Assembly: GCF_019837165.1 (NCBI RefSeq) | Contig: NZ_JAGYHC010000001.1 | Location: 2,542,001-2,606,000 of the forward strand | Length of the DNA stretch: 64,000 nt | Direction of reading: 5' to 3' | Origin: Virgibacillus sp. NKC19-3 | GTDB lineage: Bacteria > Bacillota > Bacilli > Bacillales > Amphibacillaceae | Part shown: piece after piece, positions 47,062 to 57,994 of the stretch | Layout: each line of letters begins with the position of its first letter | How positions within the stretch are numbered: the first letter of the stretch is position 1 | The notes under the pieces: generated by a model | The model's database searches: none | The model's input: the letters and a program-made list of their open reading frames with translations, nothing else | Told to the model about the DNA's origin: nothing | Position numbers and translations under genes: made by a program

Positions 47062-47289
47062 TCAATTATTATCGGTTTGTCTTCGCCTCGCATTTTCCTG
47101 TTCCATCACAGGAGGCTTTGTCATTTGTAAAAGTGTAGCAAAATTTGCACCAATTACTAGTACAAAAAACAGAAGCCACCCTCCCCAAAACGTTAACTCA
47201 AGCGTTGTTGCTGCTTCAGGTATTCTTGGCCAAGCAAAATAGAGGAAAAACCCAGCTAATAATAGTCGTAAAATGGCATAATGACGCAT
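47062..47289 (-). CDS. Small membrane protein of unknown function
   Basis: Protein of 75 residues with two helices (AILRLLLAGFFLYFAWP and LTFWGGWLLFFVLVIGANFATLL) and a charged C-terminal tail rich in Arg and Gln. AAGGAGGGG lies 6 nt before the ATG, supporting translation. It lies between comC and ytoI on the same strand. I do not recognise the family. Confidence 0.7.
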   Translation of the reverse strand: MRHYAILRLLLAGFFLYFAWPRIPEAATTLELTFWGGWLLFFVLVIGANFATLLQMTKPPVMEQENARRRQTDNN

Positions 47290-47362
47290 TGTAACCCCTC
47301 CTTCTTTGTTATTTTATGAAAAGGGAGCTATTTTCAGAACGATGACCTTGTGACTTACGTCT

Positions 47363-48115
47363 CTAAAAAAAGGTAAAATACCAATTTAATAGAGAATCAC
47401 CGTGGAAATAGGTAAGAAATGCAGCTACAACGATATACGGTCCAAAAGGAACTTGTTGCTTACGGTCAATGATCTTAAATAAAAGTAGGATGACCCCAAT
47501 AACCGCACCGATTATACATGATAGAAAAAAAGCTAATAATACTTTTTCTATACCCAAAATGATACCTAATAAGCCAAATAGCTTCATATCCCCAGCACCC
47601 ATGCCACCACGACTAACAAGAATGATGAGGGCAATGATTATAAAACCAAGCAATCCCCCGGCAAGCGCTGACCACCAGGGATCAAGCGGTTGAATAATCC
47701 GCATTAGAATAATCAGTGGTAGAAAGAATAACAATATTTTGTTTGGAATCAGCATGTATTTGATATCCGAAACCAAAATGATTATAAGCATGGAAACTAG
47801 TAATAACGCTGTAATTAATTCCAATTGCAATCCAATCATCATGTAGCTATACATAAACAAAAATCCTGTGGTTATTTCCATGATCGGGTAGATAGGTGTT
47901 ATTTCACCCCTACAATGTCTACATTTCCCAAGTTGAATGACATAGGAAATAACAGGGATTAATTCATACCAGGATAAGATATGCCTGCACCCTGGACAGA
48001 TAGATCTGTCCATGATGAAAGTCTGATTCTTTGGTATGCGCAGACCTAATACATTGAAGAATGAACCAAAGATGAGACCGAATAAGAAAAAGAGTACGAT
48101 AAAAAAGATATCCAT
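47363..48115 (-). CDS. comC: Type IV prepilin peptidase/methylase
   Basis: Polytopic aspartyl protease of 250 residues that cleaves and N-methylates prepilin-like proteins, needed for the DNA-uptake pseudopilus. The N-terminal cytosolic loop carries two CxxC pairs (CPGC, CRHC) binding zinc. The catalytic aspartates are in LVSDIKYMLIPN and the GxGD motif GGMGAGDMKLFG. About seven helices. ComC of B. subtilis is equivalent. No com pilin genes lie within the window, so its targets are elsewhere. Confidence 0.92.
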   Translation of the reverse strand: MDIFFIVLFFLFGLIFGSFFNVLGLRIPKNQTFIMDRSICPGCRHILSWYELIPVISYVIQLGKCRHCRGEITPIYPIMEITTGFLFMYSYMMIGLQLELITALLLVSMLIIILVSDIKYMLIPNKILLFFLPLIILMRIIQPLDPWWSALAGGLLGFIIIALIILVSRGGMGAGDMKLFGLLGIILGIEKVLLAFFLSCIIGAVIGVILLLFKIIDRKQQVPFGPYIVVAAFLTYFHGDSLLNWYFTFF

Positions 48116-48419
48116 GTTCCTGCTCCTTGAGATGAATTTAGGTTGTTTTGATTGTTTGGTACTTTTATCCTATTGTATCATTTTTGTTGTGTAAAAACAT
48201 GAAAGGTTTAAAAATTGAAGGTATCGGGGTGTGGTATTAGCGAATAGTTGCACAAAAGATATTATTACAAACTACATATATTTGACGGTAAGAGAATCTA
48301 TTTTAATAAAATTGATATCATCATAGACTCTTTTTTAGTAGACTTATTGTTGTTAAATCCCCTTAGTGAACAAGTTACATTCTATTTTTTGGAGGACATC
48401 TGAATTTCGGAGTAACGCA

Positions 48420-48584
48420 TTATGATTCCTCGCCATCCCAAGCTGATATTACATCTAATGACTGTAATATGGCCTGATGAAGAATTTCTAGATCTTCCGT
48501 ATAAGCATACCACTGTACATCGTTATACAATTTTTCTAATTGCTCTACCTCTATATTTTTTCTACTATTAAAATGTATAGCCAT
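48420..48584 (-). pseudogene. Truncated GNAT acetyltransferase remnant
   Basis: A 54-codon frame starting at ATG 48584 resembles the first third of a GNAT acetyltransferase: a beta strand, then a VEQLEKLYNDVQWYAY helix and VISAWDGEE at the start of the second strand, where the stop falls. The acetyl-CoA-binding motif A and everything after are missing, and no continuation is seen in the next 200 bp in any frame I checked. There is no strong ribosome binding site. It is probably a decayed gene. Confidence 0.55.
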
Positions 48585-48787
48585 TTACTTTTCGTCTCTC
48601 CACTTTTTATCTCTACATACCTGTCATTCTTATTATACATTATATCCCGATTAAAAAAATAGAGAACGTTGGATTTGTACTATTATTTTGAAATTTGATA
48701 GTATCAACATCAAGTCCATGAATACAGATACTACTACAGCTTCGTTTTGTTATTCAATATTATCACTTCAATTACGTTTGCGGGAAA

Positions 48788-48816
48788 TTGACAACACTAT
48801 TAATAAAGCGTAGTGT
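48788..48816 (+). promoter_or_regulatory. Possible promoter of the DHA2 exporter gene
   Basis: TTGACA (48788-48793), a 17-bp spacer and TAGTGT (48811-48816). The -35 is perfect and the -10 is poor, as in regulated promoters. An exact 13-bp palindrome, TTGATAGTATCAA (48695-48707), lies about 80 bp upstream and could be an operator. The rest of the 48116-48879 gap is AT-rich and featureless apart from the GNAT remnant. Confidence 0.4.
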
Positions 48817-48879
48817 CTAGATGGAGTATACATAACGTCAATCCGCTTGCTGCAGCTAATGAGAAAGGGAGGTTAAACA

Positions 48880-50280
48880 ATGACGCAGGCAAATTTATCA
48901 CTTAGACATAGACGTTTAATTGTTGCGATCGCACTGTCGGCTTCATTTCTATCCGTCCTTACGCAATTTCTCCTGATCACAGCCTTTCCAAAAATCATGG
49001 CTGAATTTGAGATTAACGCGAGTGAAGTACAATGGTTAACGATTGGCTATATGTTGGCGCTAGCCATACTTATTCCCATGACTGCGTATTTGATTGATCG
49101 TTTTAAAACAAGAACATTAATGATGGGCGCCATGATTTTGTTTTCATTAGGAACATTACTCGGGTTATTTTCTCTTTCCTTTGAAATGTTACTTGCCGGA
49201 CGTATCATTCAAGGGGTAGGTTCCGGAATGATGATGCCGTTGATGCAAACATTACTTTTTCTCGTGTATCCACGGGAAAAGAGAGGCTATGCAATGGGCT
49301 TAGCCGGGCTTGTTATCAATGTTGCCCCTGCCATTGGCCCTCCAATATCCGGTGTATTGCTTAATTATTTCCAGTGGCGCTCCTTGTTTCTTTTAACGCT
49401 TCCGATTGCGGCGATAATTTTGTTGTTGATTTACCTATTTATGCGCAATGTTACCCAGCAACGAGAGACAGAAATTGACATTCTCTCGATACTCCTATCC
49501 AGTATTGGTTTTGGCGGGATTCTTTATGGATTTAATGTCATAGAGGCAACTGGAGTATCTGAAGCAAGTACGATCATTAGTATTGGTATAGGTGTATTGT
49601 CCCTTTGTTTATTTATAATAAGACAGCTGCGGTTAAAGAAACCAATCCTGGAACTGCGTGTTTTCAAAGTTCCGGTTTTTGCGCTCGTTGCGATCATCTC
49701 AATAATGTCTTTCAGCTTGTTAATTTCAATTGAAACGATTTTACCGATGTACGTCCAAAGCGCGCAACAATTGTCAGCTTTAAACGCGGGGCTTGTCGTG
49801 ACACCTGGGGCGTTAACACTTGCTCTAATGTCACTTTTTGCAGGAACATTGTTCGATAAATACGGTGGCAAAATGATAACGATTATTGGTTTTGTTTTGC
49901 TTTCAATCAGTACGCTTTCGTATCATTTGATCCTTGGGTTAAACACATCTCTCATTATCGCATCGATCTTATTCATGCTAGCCATGGCCGGTGTTGCTTT
50001 GATTAATATGCCAATTATGACGGCAGGTATAAACGCACTGCCCGATACCTTAGTTGCACATGGGACGGCAATTATCAATACCGTTCGGCAATTTGGGGGA
50101 TCCATAGGCTTAACATTTATTATCTCTTTTATCAGTAGTGAAGCGGCTGAATCTGGTACTACAGATGCGTTTAACTTCCTAACTGGTGTAAGAACTGCCT
50201 TCTTTGTCGCTTTTCTTTTTGCCATTACAGGACTCTTGCTTTCACTACTATTGAAAAAAGAAGAGAAATCTACCAGATAA
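48880..50280 (+). CDS. DHA2-family multidrug MFS exporter (LmrB/EmrB type)
   Basis: Protein of 466 residues with about 14 helices, the DHA2 topology. Motif A-like LIDRFKTRTLMMGAM lies in loop 2-3, and LAGRIIQGVGSGMMMPLMQ and the antiporter motif C region LVINVAPAIGPPISGVLL are conserved. These proton antiporters export drugs such as lincomycin (LmrB). The ribosome binding site is AAGGGAGG. It stands alone without a neighbouring regulator gene, with a leader of about 60 nt if the promoter at 48788 is right. The substrate is unknown. Confidence 0.88.
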   Translation: MTQANLSLRHRRLIVAIALSASFLSVLTQFLLITAFPKIMAEFEINASEVQWLTIGYMLALAILIPMTAYLIDRFKTRTLMMGAMILFSLGTLLGLFSLSFEMLLAGRIIQGVGSGMMMPLMQTLLFLVYPREKRGYAMGLAGLVINVAPAIGPPISGVLLNYFQWRSLFLLTLPIAAIILLLIYLFMRNVTQQRETEIDILSILLSSIGFGGILYGFNVIEATGVSEASTIISIGIGVLSLCLFIIRQLRLKKPILELRVFKVPVFALVAIISIMSFSLLISIETILPMYVQSAQQLSALNAGLVVTPGALTLALMSLFAGTLFDKYGGKMITIIGFVLLSISTLSYHLILGLNTSLIIASILFMLAMAGVALINMPIMTAGINALPDTLVAHGTAIINTVRQFGGSIGLTFIISFISSEAAESGTTDAFNFLTGVRTAFFVAFLFAITGLLLSLLLKKEEKSTR

Positions 50281-50296
50281 ATAAGAATGAATGCGA

Positions 50297-50336
50297 AGAA
50301 AGCCCAATTTCCCTATAAAGGGTAACTGGGCTTTCT
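50297..50336. terminator. Bidirectional terminator between exporter and pbuX
   Basis: AGAAAGCCCA/TGGGCTTTCT outer arms with an inner CCC/GGG stem fill the gap between the two convergent genes. Confidence 0.8.
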
Positions 50337-50350
50337 GACAAAATGATTCT

Positions 50351-52307
<1,957 letters not shown>

Positions 52308-52438
52308 TATCAACGCGCAACCCTAAACTCAAAGCATCAATAGCAGACGCTCCATTGAGCACGTCACGTTCAATCAAAATCCGAACATTATACAAAAGAA
52401 ATTAACCAATTATCTGTTGATAACCTTCTGCTGCTTCC

Positions 52439-52510
52439 TTCCATAGTCGGTTCATTTATGGTGGCGAACCGGTAGAAACTTGCAGGCCATATTCCTGCGA
52501 TTATATGAAA
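52439..52510 (-). ncRNA. Guanine riboswitch aptamer (purine class)
   Basis: Minus-strand sequence contains TATAATCGCAGGAATATGGC, then GTTTCTACCGG and CCGACTATGG, the conserved purine-riboswitch core. P1 is TTTCATA/TATGGAA (52510-52504 and 52445-52439), P2 CGCAGG/CCTGC, P3 CCGGTTCG/GAACCG. The base pairing with the ligand (the C in GACTAT) is cytosine, indicating guanine or hypoxanthine rather than adenine. Ligand binding should favour the downstream terminator and shut off xpt-pbuX. Confidence 0.95.
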
Positions 52511-52531
52511 ATAGCTATTTAATTGGTGTCC

Positions 52532-52559
52532 ATTATAGCATTCTTCACAAAAAATACAA
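52532..52559 (-). promoter_or_regulatory. Promoter of the xpt-pbuX transcript
   Basis: TTGTAT (52559-52554), a 16-bp spacer and TATAAT (52537-52532) with an upstream TG (extended -10). Transcription would begin about 15 nt before the aptamer P1 stem. Confidence 0.7.
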
Positions 52560-52608
52560 CCCCTAAAATTTAAAAATTGGTTTTTATCCTGTTCCTCTGT
52601 TTATCTAA

Positions 52609-52686
52609 TTGACATATCGATCAGAATCATGTAAATTAAACAATATACGAACATTTTTTTAATATGAATGATTAATATTCGTTTTT
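52609..52686 (+). promoter_or_regulatory. guaC promoter with PurR-like boxes
   Basis: TTGACA (52609-52614), a 17-bp spacer and TAAATT (52632-52637). A PurBox-like ATATACGAACATT (52643-52655; 12 of 13 to AWWWCCGAACWWT) and an inverted AATATTCGTTTTT (52674-52686; 11 of 13) follow, 18 bp apart. guaC and xpt-pbuX belong to the PurR regulon in B. subtilis. Confidence 0.5.
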
Positions 52687-52698
52687 AGGAGTGTAATG

Positions 52699-53676
52699 AT
52701 GGAAAATGTATTTGATTACGAAGATATTCAATTAATACCAGCCAAAGCAGTAGTCAGCAGCCGTTCTGAGTGCGATACAACTGTCAATTTTGGTAATTAT
52801 ACGTTTAACCTGCCTGTTGTACCAGCGAACATGCAGACGATCATCGATGAAAGCCTTGCTCAGAAATTAGCGGAAAGCGGCTATTTCTATGTCATGCACC
52901 GTTTCGCACCGGAAAAGCGAATCAATTTCGTACGGCATATGCAAAATCAAGGATTGATCGCATCAATAAGTGTCGGGGTCAAGGAAGAAGAGTATCATTT
53001 TATACAACAATTGGCTAATGAGCAACTCAGTCCAGAATTCATAACCATCGACATCGCACATGGGCATTCCGACGCTGTCATCCATATGATTCAACATATT
53101 AAAAAATATTCACCTACAAGTTTTGTGATTGCAGGCAATGTTGGGACACCTGAAGCAGTCAGGGAACTGGAACATGCTGGTGCAGATGCTACCAAAGTCG
53201 GCATCGGACCAGGAAAAGTATGTATCACTAAATTAAAAACTGGATTTGGAACAGGGGGATGGCAGCTTGCTGCACTCAAATGGTGTGCCAAAGCAGCAAG
53301 TAAGCCGATCATCGCTGACGGTGGCATCCGTACGCATGGGGATATTGCTAAATCTATCCGATTCGGCGCATCCATGGTCATGATAGGCTCCTTATTTGCT
53401 GGCCATGAAGAATCACCTGGTGAAACGATTGAGAAAAATGGAAACCGGTATAAGGAATATTTCGGTTCAGCTTCCGAATATCAAAAAGGGGAAAAGAAAA
53501 ATGTGGAAGGTAAAAAAATGTATGTCGAGCATAAAGGGTCACTAAAAGATACATTGACCGAAATGAAGCAGGACCTTCAATCTTCCATTTCCTATGCTGG
53601 TGGTAGGGAATTGGAATCCATCCGCTATGTTGATTATGTCGTTGTGAAAAATTCCATTTTCAACGATAATGTCTAG
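52699..53676 (+). CDS. guaC: GMP reductase
   Basis: TIM-barrel enzyme of 325 residues, the Firmicutes GuaC2 type, converting GMP to IMP and ammonia with NADPH. The active-site cysteine is in [16 protein letters not shown] near residue 174, with the K+ and phosphate loops GTGGWQ and [15 protein letters not shown]. Two adjacent ATGs exist (52696, 52699); the second has better spacing to AGGAG. Divergent from xpt-pbuX, it forms a purine interconversion locus: xanthine salvage one way, guanine-to-IMP recycling the other. Confidence 0.95.
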   Translation: MENVFDYEDIQLIPAKAVVSSRSECDTTVNFGNYTFNLPVVPANMQTIIDESLAQKLAESGYFYVMHRFAPEKRINFVRHMQNQGLIASISVGVKEEEYHFIQQLANEQLSPEFITIDIAHGHSDAVIHMIQHIKKYSPTSFVIAGNVGTPEAVRELEHAGADATKVGIGPGKVCITKLKTGFGTGGWQLAALKWCAKAASKPIIADGGIRTHGDIAKSIRFGASMVMIGSLFAGHEESPGETIEKNGNRYKEYFGSASEYQKGEKKNVEGKKMYVEHKGSLKDTLTEMKQDLQSSISYAGGRELESIRYVDYVVVKNSIFNDNV

Positions 53677-53691
53677 GCCACCCATCATACA

Positions 53692-53727
53692 AAAACCCGT
53701 GAAGCAAACAGCCCACGGGTTTTATCT
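53692..53727 (+). terminator. Terminator after guaC
   Basis: A perfect 10-bp stem, AAAACCCGTG/CACGGGTTTT (53692-53701 and 53714-53723), is followed by ATCTT, just before the convergent UPF0173 gene end. Confidence 0.8.
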
Positions 53728-54407
53728 TACAACTCCATCTCTTCTCCAATTTCCATTGCTTTTCCTTGACCTGTTTTTACTTTTGCCGCAAAGTCTTCAG
53801 CATCCTGTTCGATCAGAGGGAATGTATTATAATGAACCGGAACAACATACTTCGCATCAATCCAATCTGCCGCAATTAATGCATCTTCCGGACCCATTGT
53901 AAAATTATCACCAATTGGAACGAATGCTACATCAATTTCATTCATTTCACCAATTAATCTCAAATCAGAGAACAGACCAGTATCTCCTACATGATAAATG
54001 GTTCTGTTATCAACCGTCAGTAATATCCCTGCTGGCATCCCTGTATAGACAATTGTTCCATCGTCTTCTGTAAAGGATGAACCATGAAATGCCTGTGTGA
54101 ATTTCACACGACCAAAGTCAAAATCATGCTTTCCACCAATATGCATCGCATGCGTATTTAAACCTTTTGCTCCAAGATAATTAGCCAGTTCATTAGGTGC
54201 TACAACCAAAGCATCGTTTCGCTTGGCAATTTCCACCGTGTCACCAACATGGTCATTATGTCCATGTGTCAGCAAAATAACATCCGCTTTTTCCATGTCA
54301 GCATCTAAATCGCATGACCCGGTTCCTGAGATAAATGGATCAATTAATATCGTATGATGATTTGTTTCAATTTTTACTATAGAATGTCCATGATAGGATA
54401 GTTTCAT
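53727..54407 (-). CDS. ytkL: UPF0173 metal-dependent hydrolase (YtkL)
   Basis: Metallo-beta-lactamase-fold protein of 226 residues. The metal motif HGHNDHVGD near residue 52, then [21 protein letters not shown] and VPVHYNTFP, supplies the conserved His and Asp ligands. The substrate is unknown. B. subtilis YtkL (about 227) has the same neighbourhood. The ribosome binding site is AAGGAGAG. Confidence 0.9.
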   Translation of the reverse strand: MKLSYHGHSIVKIETNHHTILIDPFISGTGSCDLDADMEKADVILLTHGHNDHVGDTVEIAKRNDALVVAPNELANYLGAKGLNTHAMHIGGKHDFDFGRVKFTQAFHGSSFTEDDGTIVYTGMPAGILLTVDNRTIYHVGDTGLFSDLRLIGEMNEIDVAFVPIGDNFTMGPEDALIAADWIDAKYVVPVHYNTFPLIEQDAEDFAAKVKTGQGKAMEIGEEMEL

Positions 54408-54467
54408 GTTATCTCTCCTTATTAATTGCTTACGCTATGCTATACCCGATTTCTTTTACATGTATGC

Positions 54468-55136
54468 CTAATTTTTATGCTTTTTCTTTTTAAGTTCAGC
54501 TAACTCCTGGTCTACTTTACTTTCTTCAAGTGACTCAAATTCATCATCCAGCGTACGGGCGGCCTGCGATAAGTCTTTTGATGTTTCTGCTTCTGCCTCA
54601 TATTCAAGAACTTTTTCCTCCATTCGCTCAAATCCCTGCCTTGATTCATCACTGCCGATCGCTGACATTGTTCGATTCATTTTCGTTTTTGTTTGCGCTG
54701 TTTCGGCACGTGCTTTAAGGGAATCTTTTTTCAGTTTCATTTGGTTATATTCTTTTTTCATTTCATCCAGTTTTTCTTTAATTTCATCACAGTCATTTTT
54801 GGCATTGGCCCATGATTCTTCCAATACTTCAAATTGCTGTTCATTTTCCGCTTTATCTTCAAGTGCCCTTCTTGCTAAATCGTCATTTCCAGCTTCCACG
54901 GCCTGTTCTGCTTGCATTTGCCTTTTATCCACCAAGGCTTTAGCATCATTGGCCTTACGCTTAAGCATTTTCTCATTCGCCATTTGCTGGGCAACAGCAC
55001 TTTCTGCTTCTTGAATATCTTCTTCCATATCCCGCATGAACTGATCCAGCATTTTCACAGGGTCTTCTGCCTTATCCAGCATTGCATTCAATTCAGAGCC
55101 GACAACTGTCTTGATACGTCTGAAAAATGTGAACAT
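54468..55136 (-). CDS. PspA/IM30 family membrane-stress protein
   Basis: Almost entirely helical coiled-coil protein of 222 residues starting MFTFFRRIKTVVGSELNAML, the membrane-binding amphipathic helix of PspA, followed by the DPVKMLDQFMRDMEEDI hallmark. PspA/LiaH proteins form large oligomers that protect the membrane from envelope stress. It is not next to a liaFSR locus, so it resembles PspA/YvqH relatives at core positions. The ribosome binding site is AGGAGG. It may complement the Bce module functionally, but no link is visible. Confidence 0.9.
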   Translation of the reverse strand: MFTFFRRIKTVVGSELNAMLDKAEDPVKMLDQFMRDMEEDIQEAESAVAQQMANEKMLKRKANDAKALVDKRQMQAEQAVEAGNDDLARRALEDKAENEQQFEVLEESWANAKNDCDEIKEKLDEMKKEYNQMKLKKDSLKARAETAQTKTKMNRTMSAIGSDESRQGFERMEEKVLEYEAEAETSKDLSQAARTLDDEFESLEESKVDQELAELKKKKHKN

Positions 55137-55266
55137 ATGACTTCCTCCTTATATGGATGGTGCAATTTCTATGTATTACGGCGATTCCCTTCAAAAGGTT
55201 TCAGTAAATACCCTAGATTCTGTTATAATCGTAATATACATAAATTATGAGTGAGGTGTCTTACGT

Positions 55267-56364
55267 ATGTCAAATCGAATAGAAACACTAATGAAAGAAA
55301 TGGAACGGAACCATTTAGATGGGATGCTCGTTACATCAACCGCCAATTTTTATTATTTGAGTGGTTACTACACAGATCCACATGAACGTTTAATTGCGGT
55401 TTATATAAGTACTTCGCTTGATCCGTTATTAATAGTACCCGCTATGGAAGTTGACGATGCGAAGAAAGCCGGCTGGAGCTTTACAATAATTGGCTATCAC
55501 GATCACGAGAACCCATGGCAGTTGTTCGCAGAGACCTTACAAAGCAACGGGAAAGTTCCAAAGTCACTTGGTATTGAGTATGATCATATTACACTTGAGC
55601 GTTATGAATCCATAAAAGATAATCTCCCTGATACAGCTATTTCAAACGCACAAGAAATAGTGGCCAACTTGCGTGTTATGAAAAATAAAAAAGAATATAC
55701 TTTGTTAAAACAAGCGGCGGAACTGGCTGATTTAGGTATAGATACAGGGATTAAAGCCATTAAAGAAGGAGTTAGTGAACTGGACGTTATCGCTCAAATC
55801 GAATTTGAATTAAAGAAACACGGTGTACAACAAATGTCCTTTCAGACAATGGCACTATCAGGAATTCAAACAGCCTCTCCACATGGAACCCCGTCCATGA
55901 AAAAAATTAGTGCAGGCGATTTAATCCTGTTTGATCTTGGTGTTGTTTTTGAGGGATATTGTTCTGATATTTCAAGAACAGTTGCCTATAAAACCATAAC
56001 AGAAGAGCAAGAAAAAATTTATAACACAGTGTTAGCTGCCCAAGAAAAAGCAATTAAAGCGTCACAACCCCTAACACCCGTCGGCAACATTGATAAAGCG
56101 GCAAGAGATCATATCGACAAATCTGGTTATGGCGATTACTTCACACATCGGATCGGGCATGGATTAGGCATTCAAACACATGAATATCCTTCGATGCATG
56201 GGAATAATAAGTTGTCACTGAAGCCAGGAATGTGCTATACCATCGAACCGGGCATCTACGTCCCTGAAGCAGGCGGTGTTCGTATTGAAGATATGATCTT
56301 CATGACGGAAAAAGGCCCCGAAATCTTAACCAAATCGTCCAAGAAATTACAGATTATAGAATGA
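55267..56364 (+). CDS. Xaa-Pro dipeptidase/aminopeptidase (M24B)
   Basis: Pita-bread-fold metallopeptidase of 365 residues releasing residues N-terminal to proline. It has an N-terminal creatinase-like domain (about 1-130), then metal ligands: Asp in LILFDLGVVFEGYCSDISRT, His in HRIGHGLGIQTHEYP near residue 299, and Glu in YTIEPGIYVPEAGGVRIEDM (split by the loop). The ribosome binding site is GAGGTG. The gene ends within the large palindrome shared with ald. PepQ/PapA type; exact specificity is not determinable. Confidence 0.9.
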   Translation: MSNRIETLMKEMERNHLDGMLVTSTANFYYLSGYYTDPHERLIAVYISTSLDPLLIVPAMEVDDAKKAGWSFTIIGYHDHENPWQLFAETLQSNGKVPKSLGIEYDHITLERYESIKDNLPDTAISNAQEIVANLRVMKNKKEYTLLKQAAELADLGIDTGIKAIKEGVSELDVIAQIEFELKKHGVQQMSFQTMALSGIQTASPHGTPSMKKISAGDLILFDLGVVFEGYCSDISRTVAYKTITEEQEKIYNTVLAAQEKAIKASQPLTPVGNIDKAARDHIDKSGYGDYFTHRIGHGLGIQTHEYPSMHGNNKLSLKPGMCYTIEPGIYVPEAGGVRIEDMIFMTEKGPEILTKSSKKLQIIE

Positions 56365-56442
56365 TGAACAAGAGCACACAGGTACTGACCCCCAAAGAAA
56401 TTTAACTTTGGAGGTCAATACCGTAAAAGTGCTCTTGTTCAT
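56364..56442. terminator. Nested 79-bp palindrome between peptidase and ald genes
   Basis: Outer perfect arms ATGAACAAGAGCAC (56364-56377) and its complement (56429-56442) enclose an inner 17-bp stem, GGTACTGACCCCCAAAG/CTTTGGAGGTCAATACC (15 of 17). It starts at the last base of the peptidase stop codon and runs into the last codon of ald. A bidirectional terminator role is likely. Confidence 0.75.
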
Positions 56443-57563
56443 GCCTTATTTTTTAATAATGCCTTTACATCTTCAAATTCCACATTATGGGCCTCTGCGA
56501 CAGCTTTATGGGTCACATATCCATCTAATGTATTAATCCCTTTTAACAAGGATTCATTATCCAGACAAGCCTGAAGGTAGCCTTTGTTAGCTAATTGCAG
56601 TGCATAAGGAACCGTTACATTAGCTAATCCAATCGTTGCTGTTTGAGGTACTGCCCCTGGAATATTTGATACACAGTAGTGCAGAACGCCATGTTTTGTA
56701 AATGTAGGATCATCATGTGTTGTAATGTGATCGCTTGTTTCGAAATTTCCACCCTGATCAATGGCTACATCTACAATGACAGAGCCATCTCTCATTTCTT
56801 TTATCATTTCTTCCGTTACCAATTGCGGTGCTTTTGCGCCGGGAATTAATACAGAACCAATGACAAGATCTGATTCTGCCACAGCCTCACTAATATTCAT
56901 CGGATTTGACATTAATGTATTAATCGAAGAACCAAAAAGATCATCTAGTTGGCGTAATCGTTCCGGATTTAAATCAATGATAGTTACATCCGCACCTAAA
57001 CCGACCGCAATTTTGGCCGTATTCGTCCCAACTACACCGCCACCAATGATGGTTACTTTACTTCGCTTAACGCCTGGAATCGCGGCTAGCAGTGCCCCTT
57101 TTCCACCTTTAGACTTTTCTAAAAATTGCGCTCCAATTTGAGCAGCCATACGTCCAGCAACTTCACTCATAGGGGTTAACAATGGTAAAGAGCCATCTGC
57201 TAACTGTACGGTTTCATATGCTATACCGATAACTTTTTTATCAGCCATCACCTTCGTAAGTTTCGGTTCAGCCGCTAAATGTAAGTACGTAAATAAAATA
57301 AGACCTTCATAAAAATAATCGTATTCCGATTCCAGCGGTTCTTTTACCTTCATCACCATTTCCATTGACCATATTTCTTTTGCTGTTGACATCATTTTAG
57401 CTCCAGCATTTTCATACTGTTCGTCTGTAAAACCGGAGCCAAGTCCTGCTCCTGTTTCTATATAGACGTCATTGCCCGCTTCTTTTAGCGTAAAAACGCC
57501 AGACGGGGCAATTGCTACCCTGTTTTCATTGTTTTTAATCTCTCTTGGCACACCTATTTTCAA
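56439..57563 (-). CDS. ald: Alanine dehydrogenase
   Basis: Enzyme of 374 residues that reversibly deaminates L-alanine to pyruvate with NAD+, supporting alanine use and sporulation in Bacillus. [17 protein letters not shown] is at the N-terminus, the catalytic Lys and His are in [10 protein letters not shown] and [11 protein letters not shown], and the NAD fold is [15 protein letters not shown]. The TTG start follows GGAGG by 8 nt. The last bases lie in the nested palindrome. Confidence 0.96.
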   Translation of the reverse strand: MKIGVPREIKNNENRVAIAPSGVFTLKEAGNDVYIETGAGLGSGFTDEQYENAGAKMMSTAKEIWSMEMVMKVKEPLESEYDYFYEGLILFTYLHLAAEPKLTKVMADKKVIGIAYETVQLADGSLPLLTPMSEVAGRMAAQIGAQFLEKSKGGKGALLAAIPGVKRSKVTIIGGGVVGTNTAKIAVGLGADVTIIDLNPERLRQLDDLFGSSINTLMSNPMNISEAVAESDLVIGSVLIPGAKAPQLVTEEMIKEMRDGSVIVDVAIDQGGNFETSDHITTHDDPTFTKHGVLHYCVSNIPGAVPQTATIGLANVTVPYALQLANKGYLQACLDNESLLKGINTLDGYVTHKAVAEAHNVEFEDVKALLKNKA

Positions 57564-57674
57564 GTGCTATACCTCCTTTAACGTTATGTATATTTTCGAT
57601 ATTGAACATTGTAACCATTTTCATTATAGCAAATGTCTTTTTAAAAAGCACGACTATCATTTCATAAATGATCA

Positions 57675-57711
57675 AAGAAAAAATGATCCACCCTTTGGCA
57701 GGATGGATCAT
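57675..57711 (-). terminator. Terminator after the small 51-aa gene
   Basis: A 12-bp stem with one mismatch, ATGATCCATCCT/AGGGTGGATCAT, is followed by TTTTTTCTTT on the minus strand, 7 nt beyond the stop of the small gene at 57718-57873. Confidence 0.8.
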
Positions 57712-57717
57712 GAGGAA

Positions 57718-57873
57718 TTAATTTTTTCGGTTATTATACGTGTATATATGCTTATTATTATTTAACTGTTCGATGACACCACTTTGGTAACTTTCATTCA
57801 GTTGATTTTGAACAGTGGCAATACCTTTTTTATCTTCCATAAGATTTTCTCGTTTGGTATCCTTTTTAGACAA
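57718..57873 (-). CDS. Small hypothetical protein, 51 residues
   Basis: A TTG start at 57873 lies 7 nt after a consensus AAAGGAGGTG, and an intrinsic terminator lies 7 nt after the stop, so this looks like a genuine mini-gene. The protein is hydrophilic: a Lys/Glu-rich N-terminus (MSKKDTKREN), a middle IATVQNQLNESYQSGV, and an Asn/Tyr-rich tail. There is no signal peptide or membrane helix. I do not recognise the family; a spore or DNA-associated role is only speculation. Confidence 0.7.
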   Translation of the reverse strand: MSKKDTKRENLMEDKKGIATVQNQLNESYQSGVIEQLNNNKHIYTYNNRKN

Positions 57874-57994
57874 AAAATCACCTCCTTTTATAGTGTGTCC
57901 AAAAATCTGTAACCATGTCTTGATTTATTTTTCCAAAAACGGATTGTCGTACATAAAAAAAGGGTATATACTTTAATGAGAGGGGGAATTCAAA

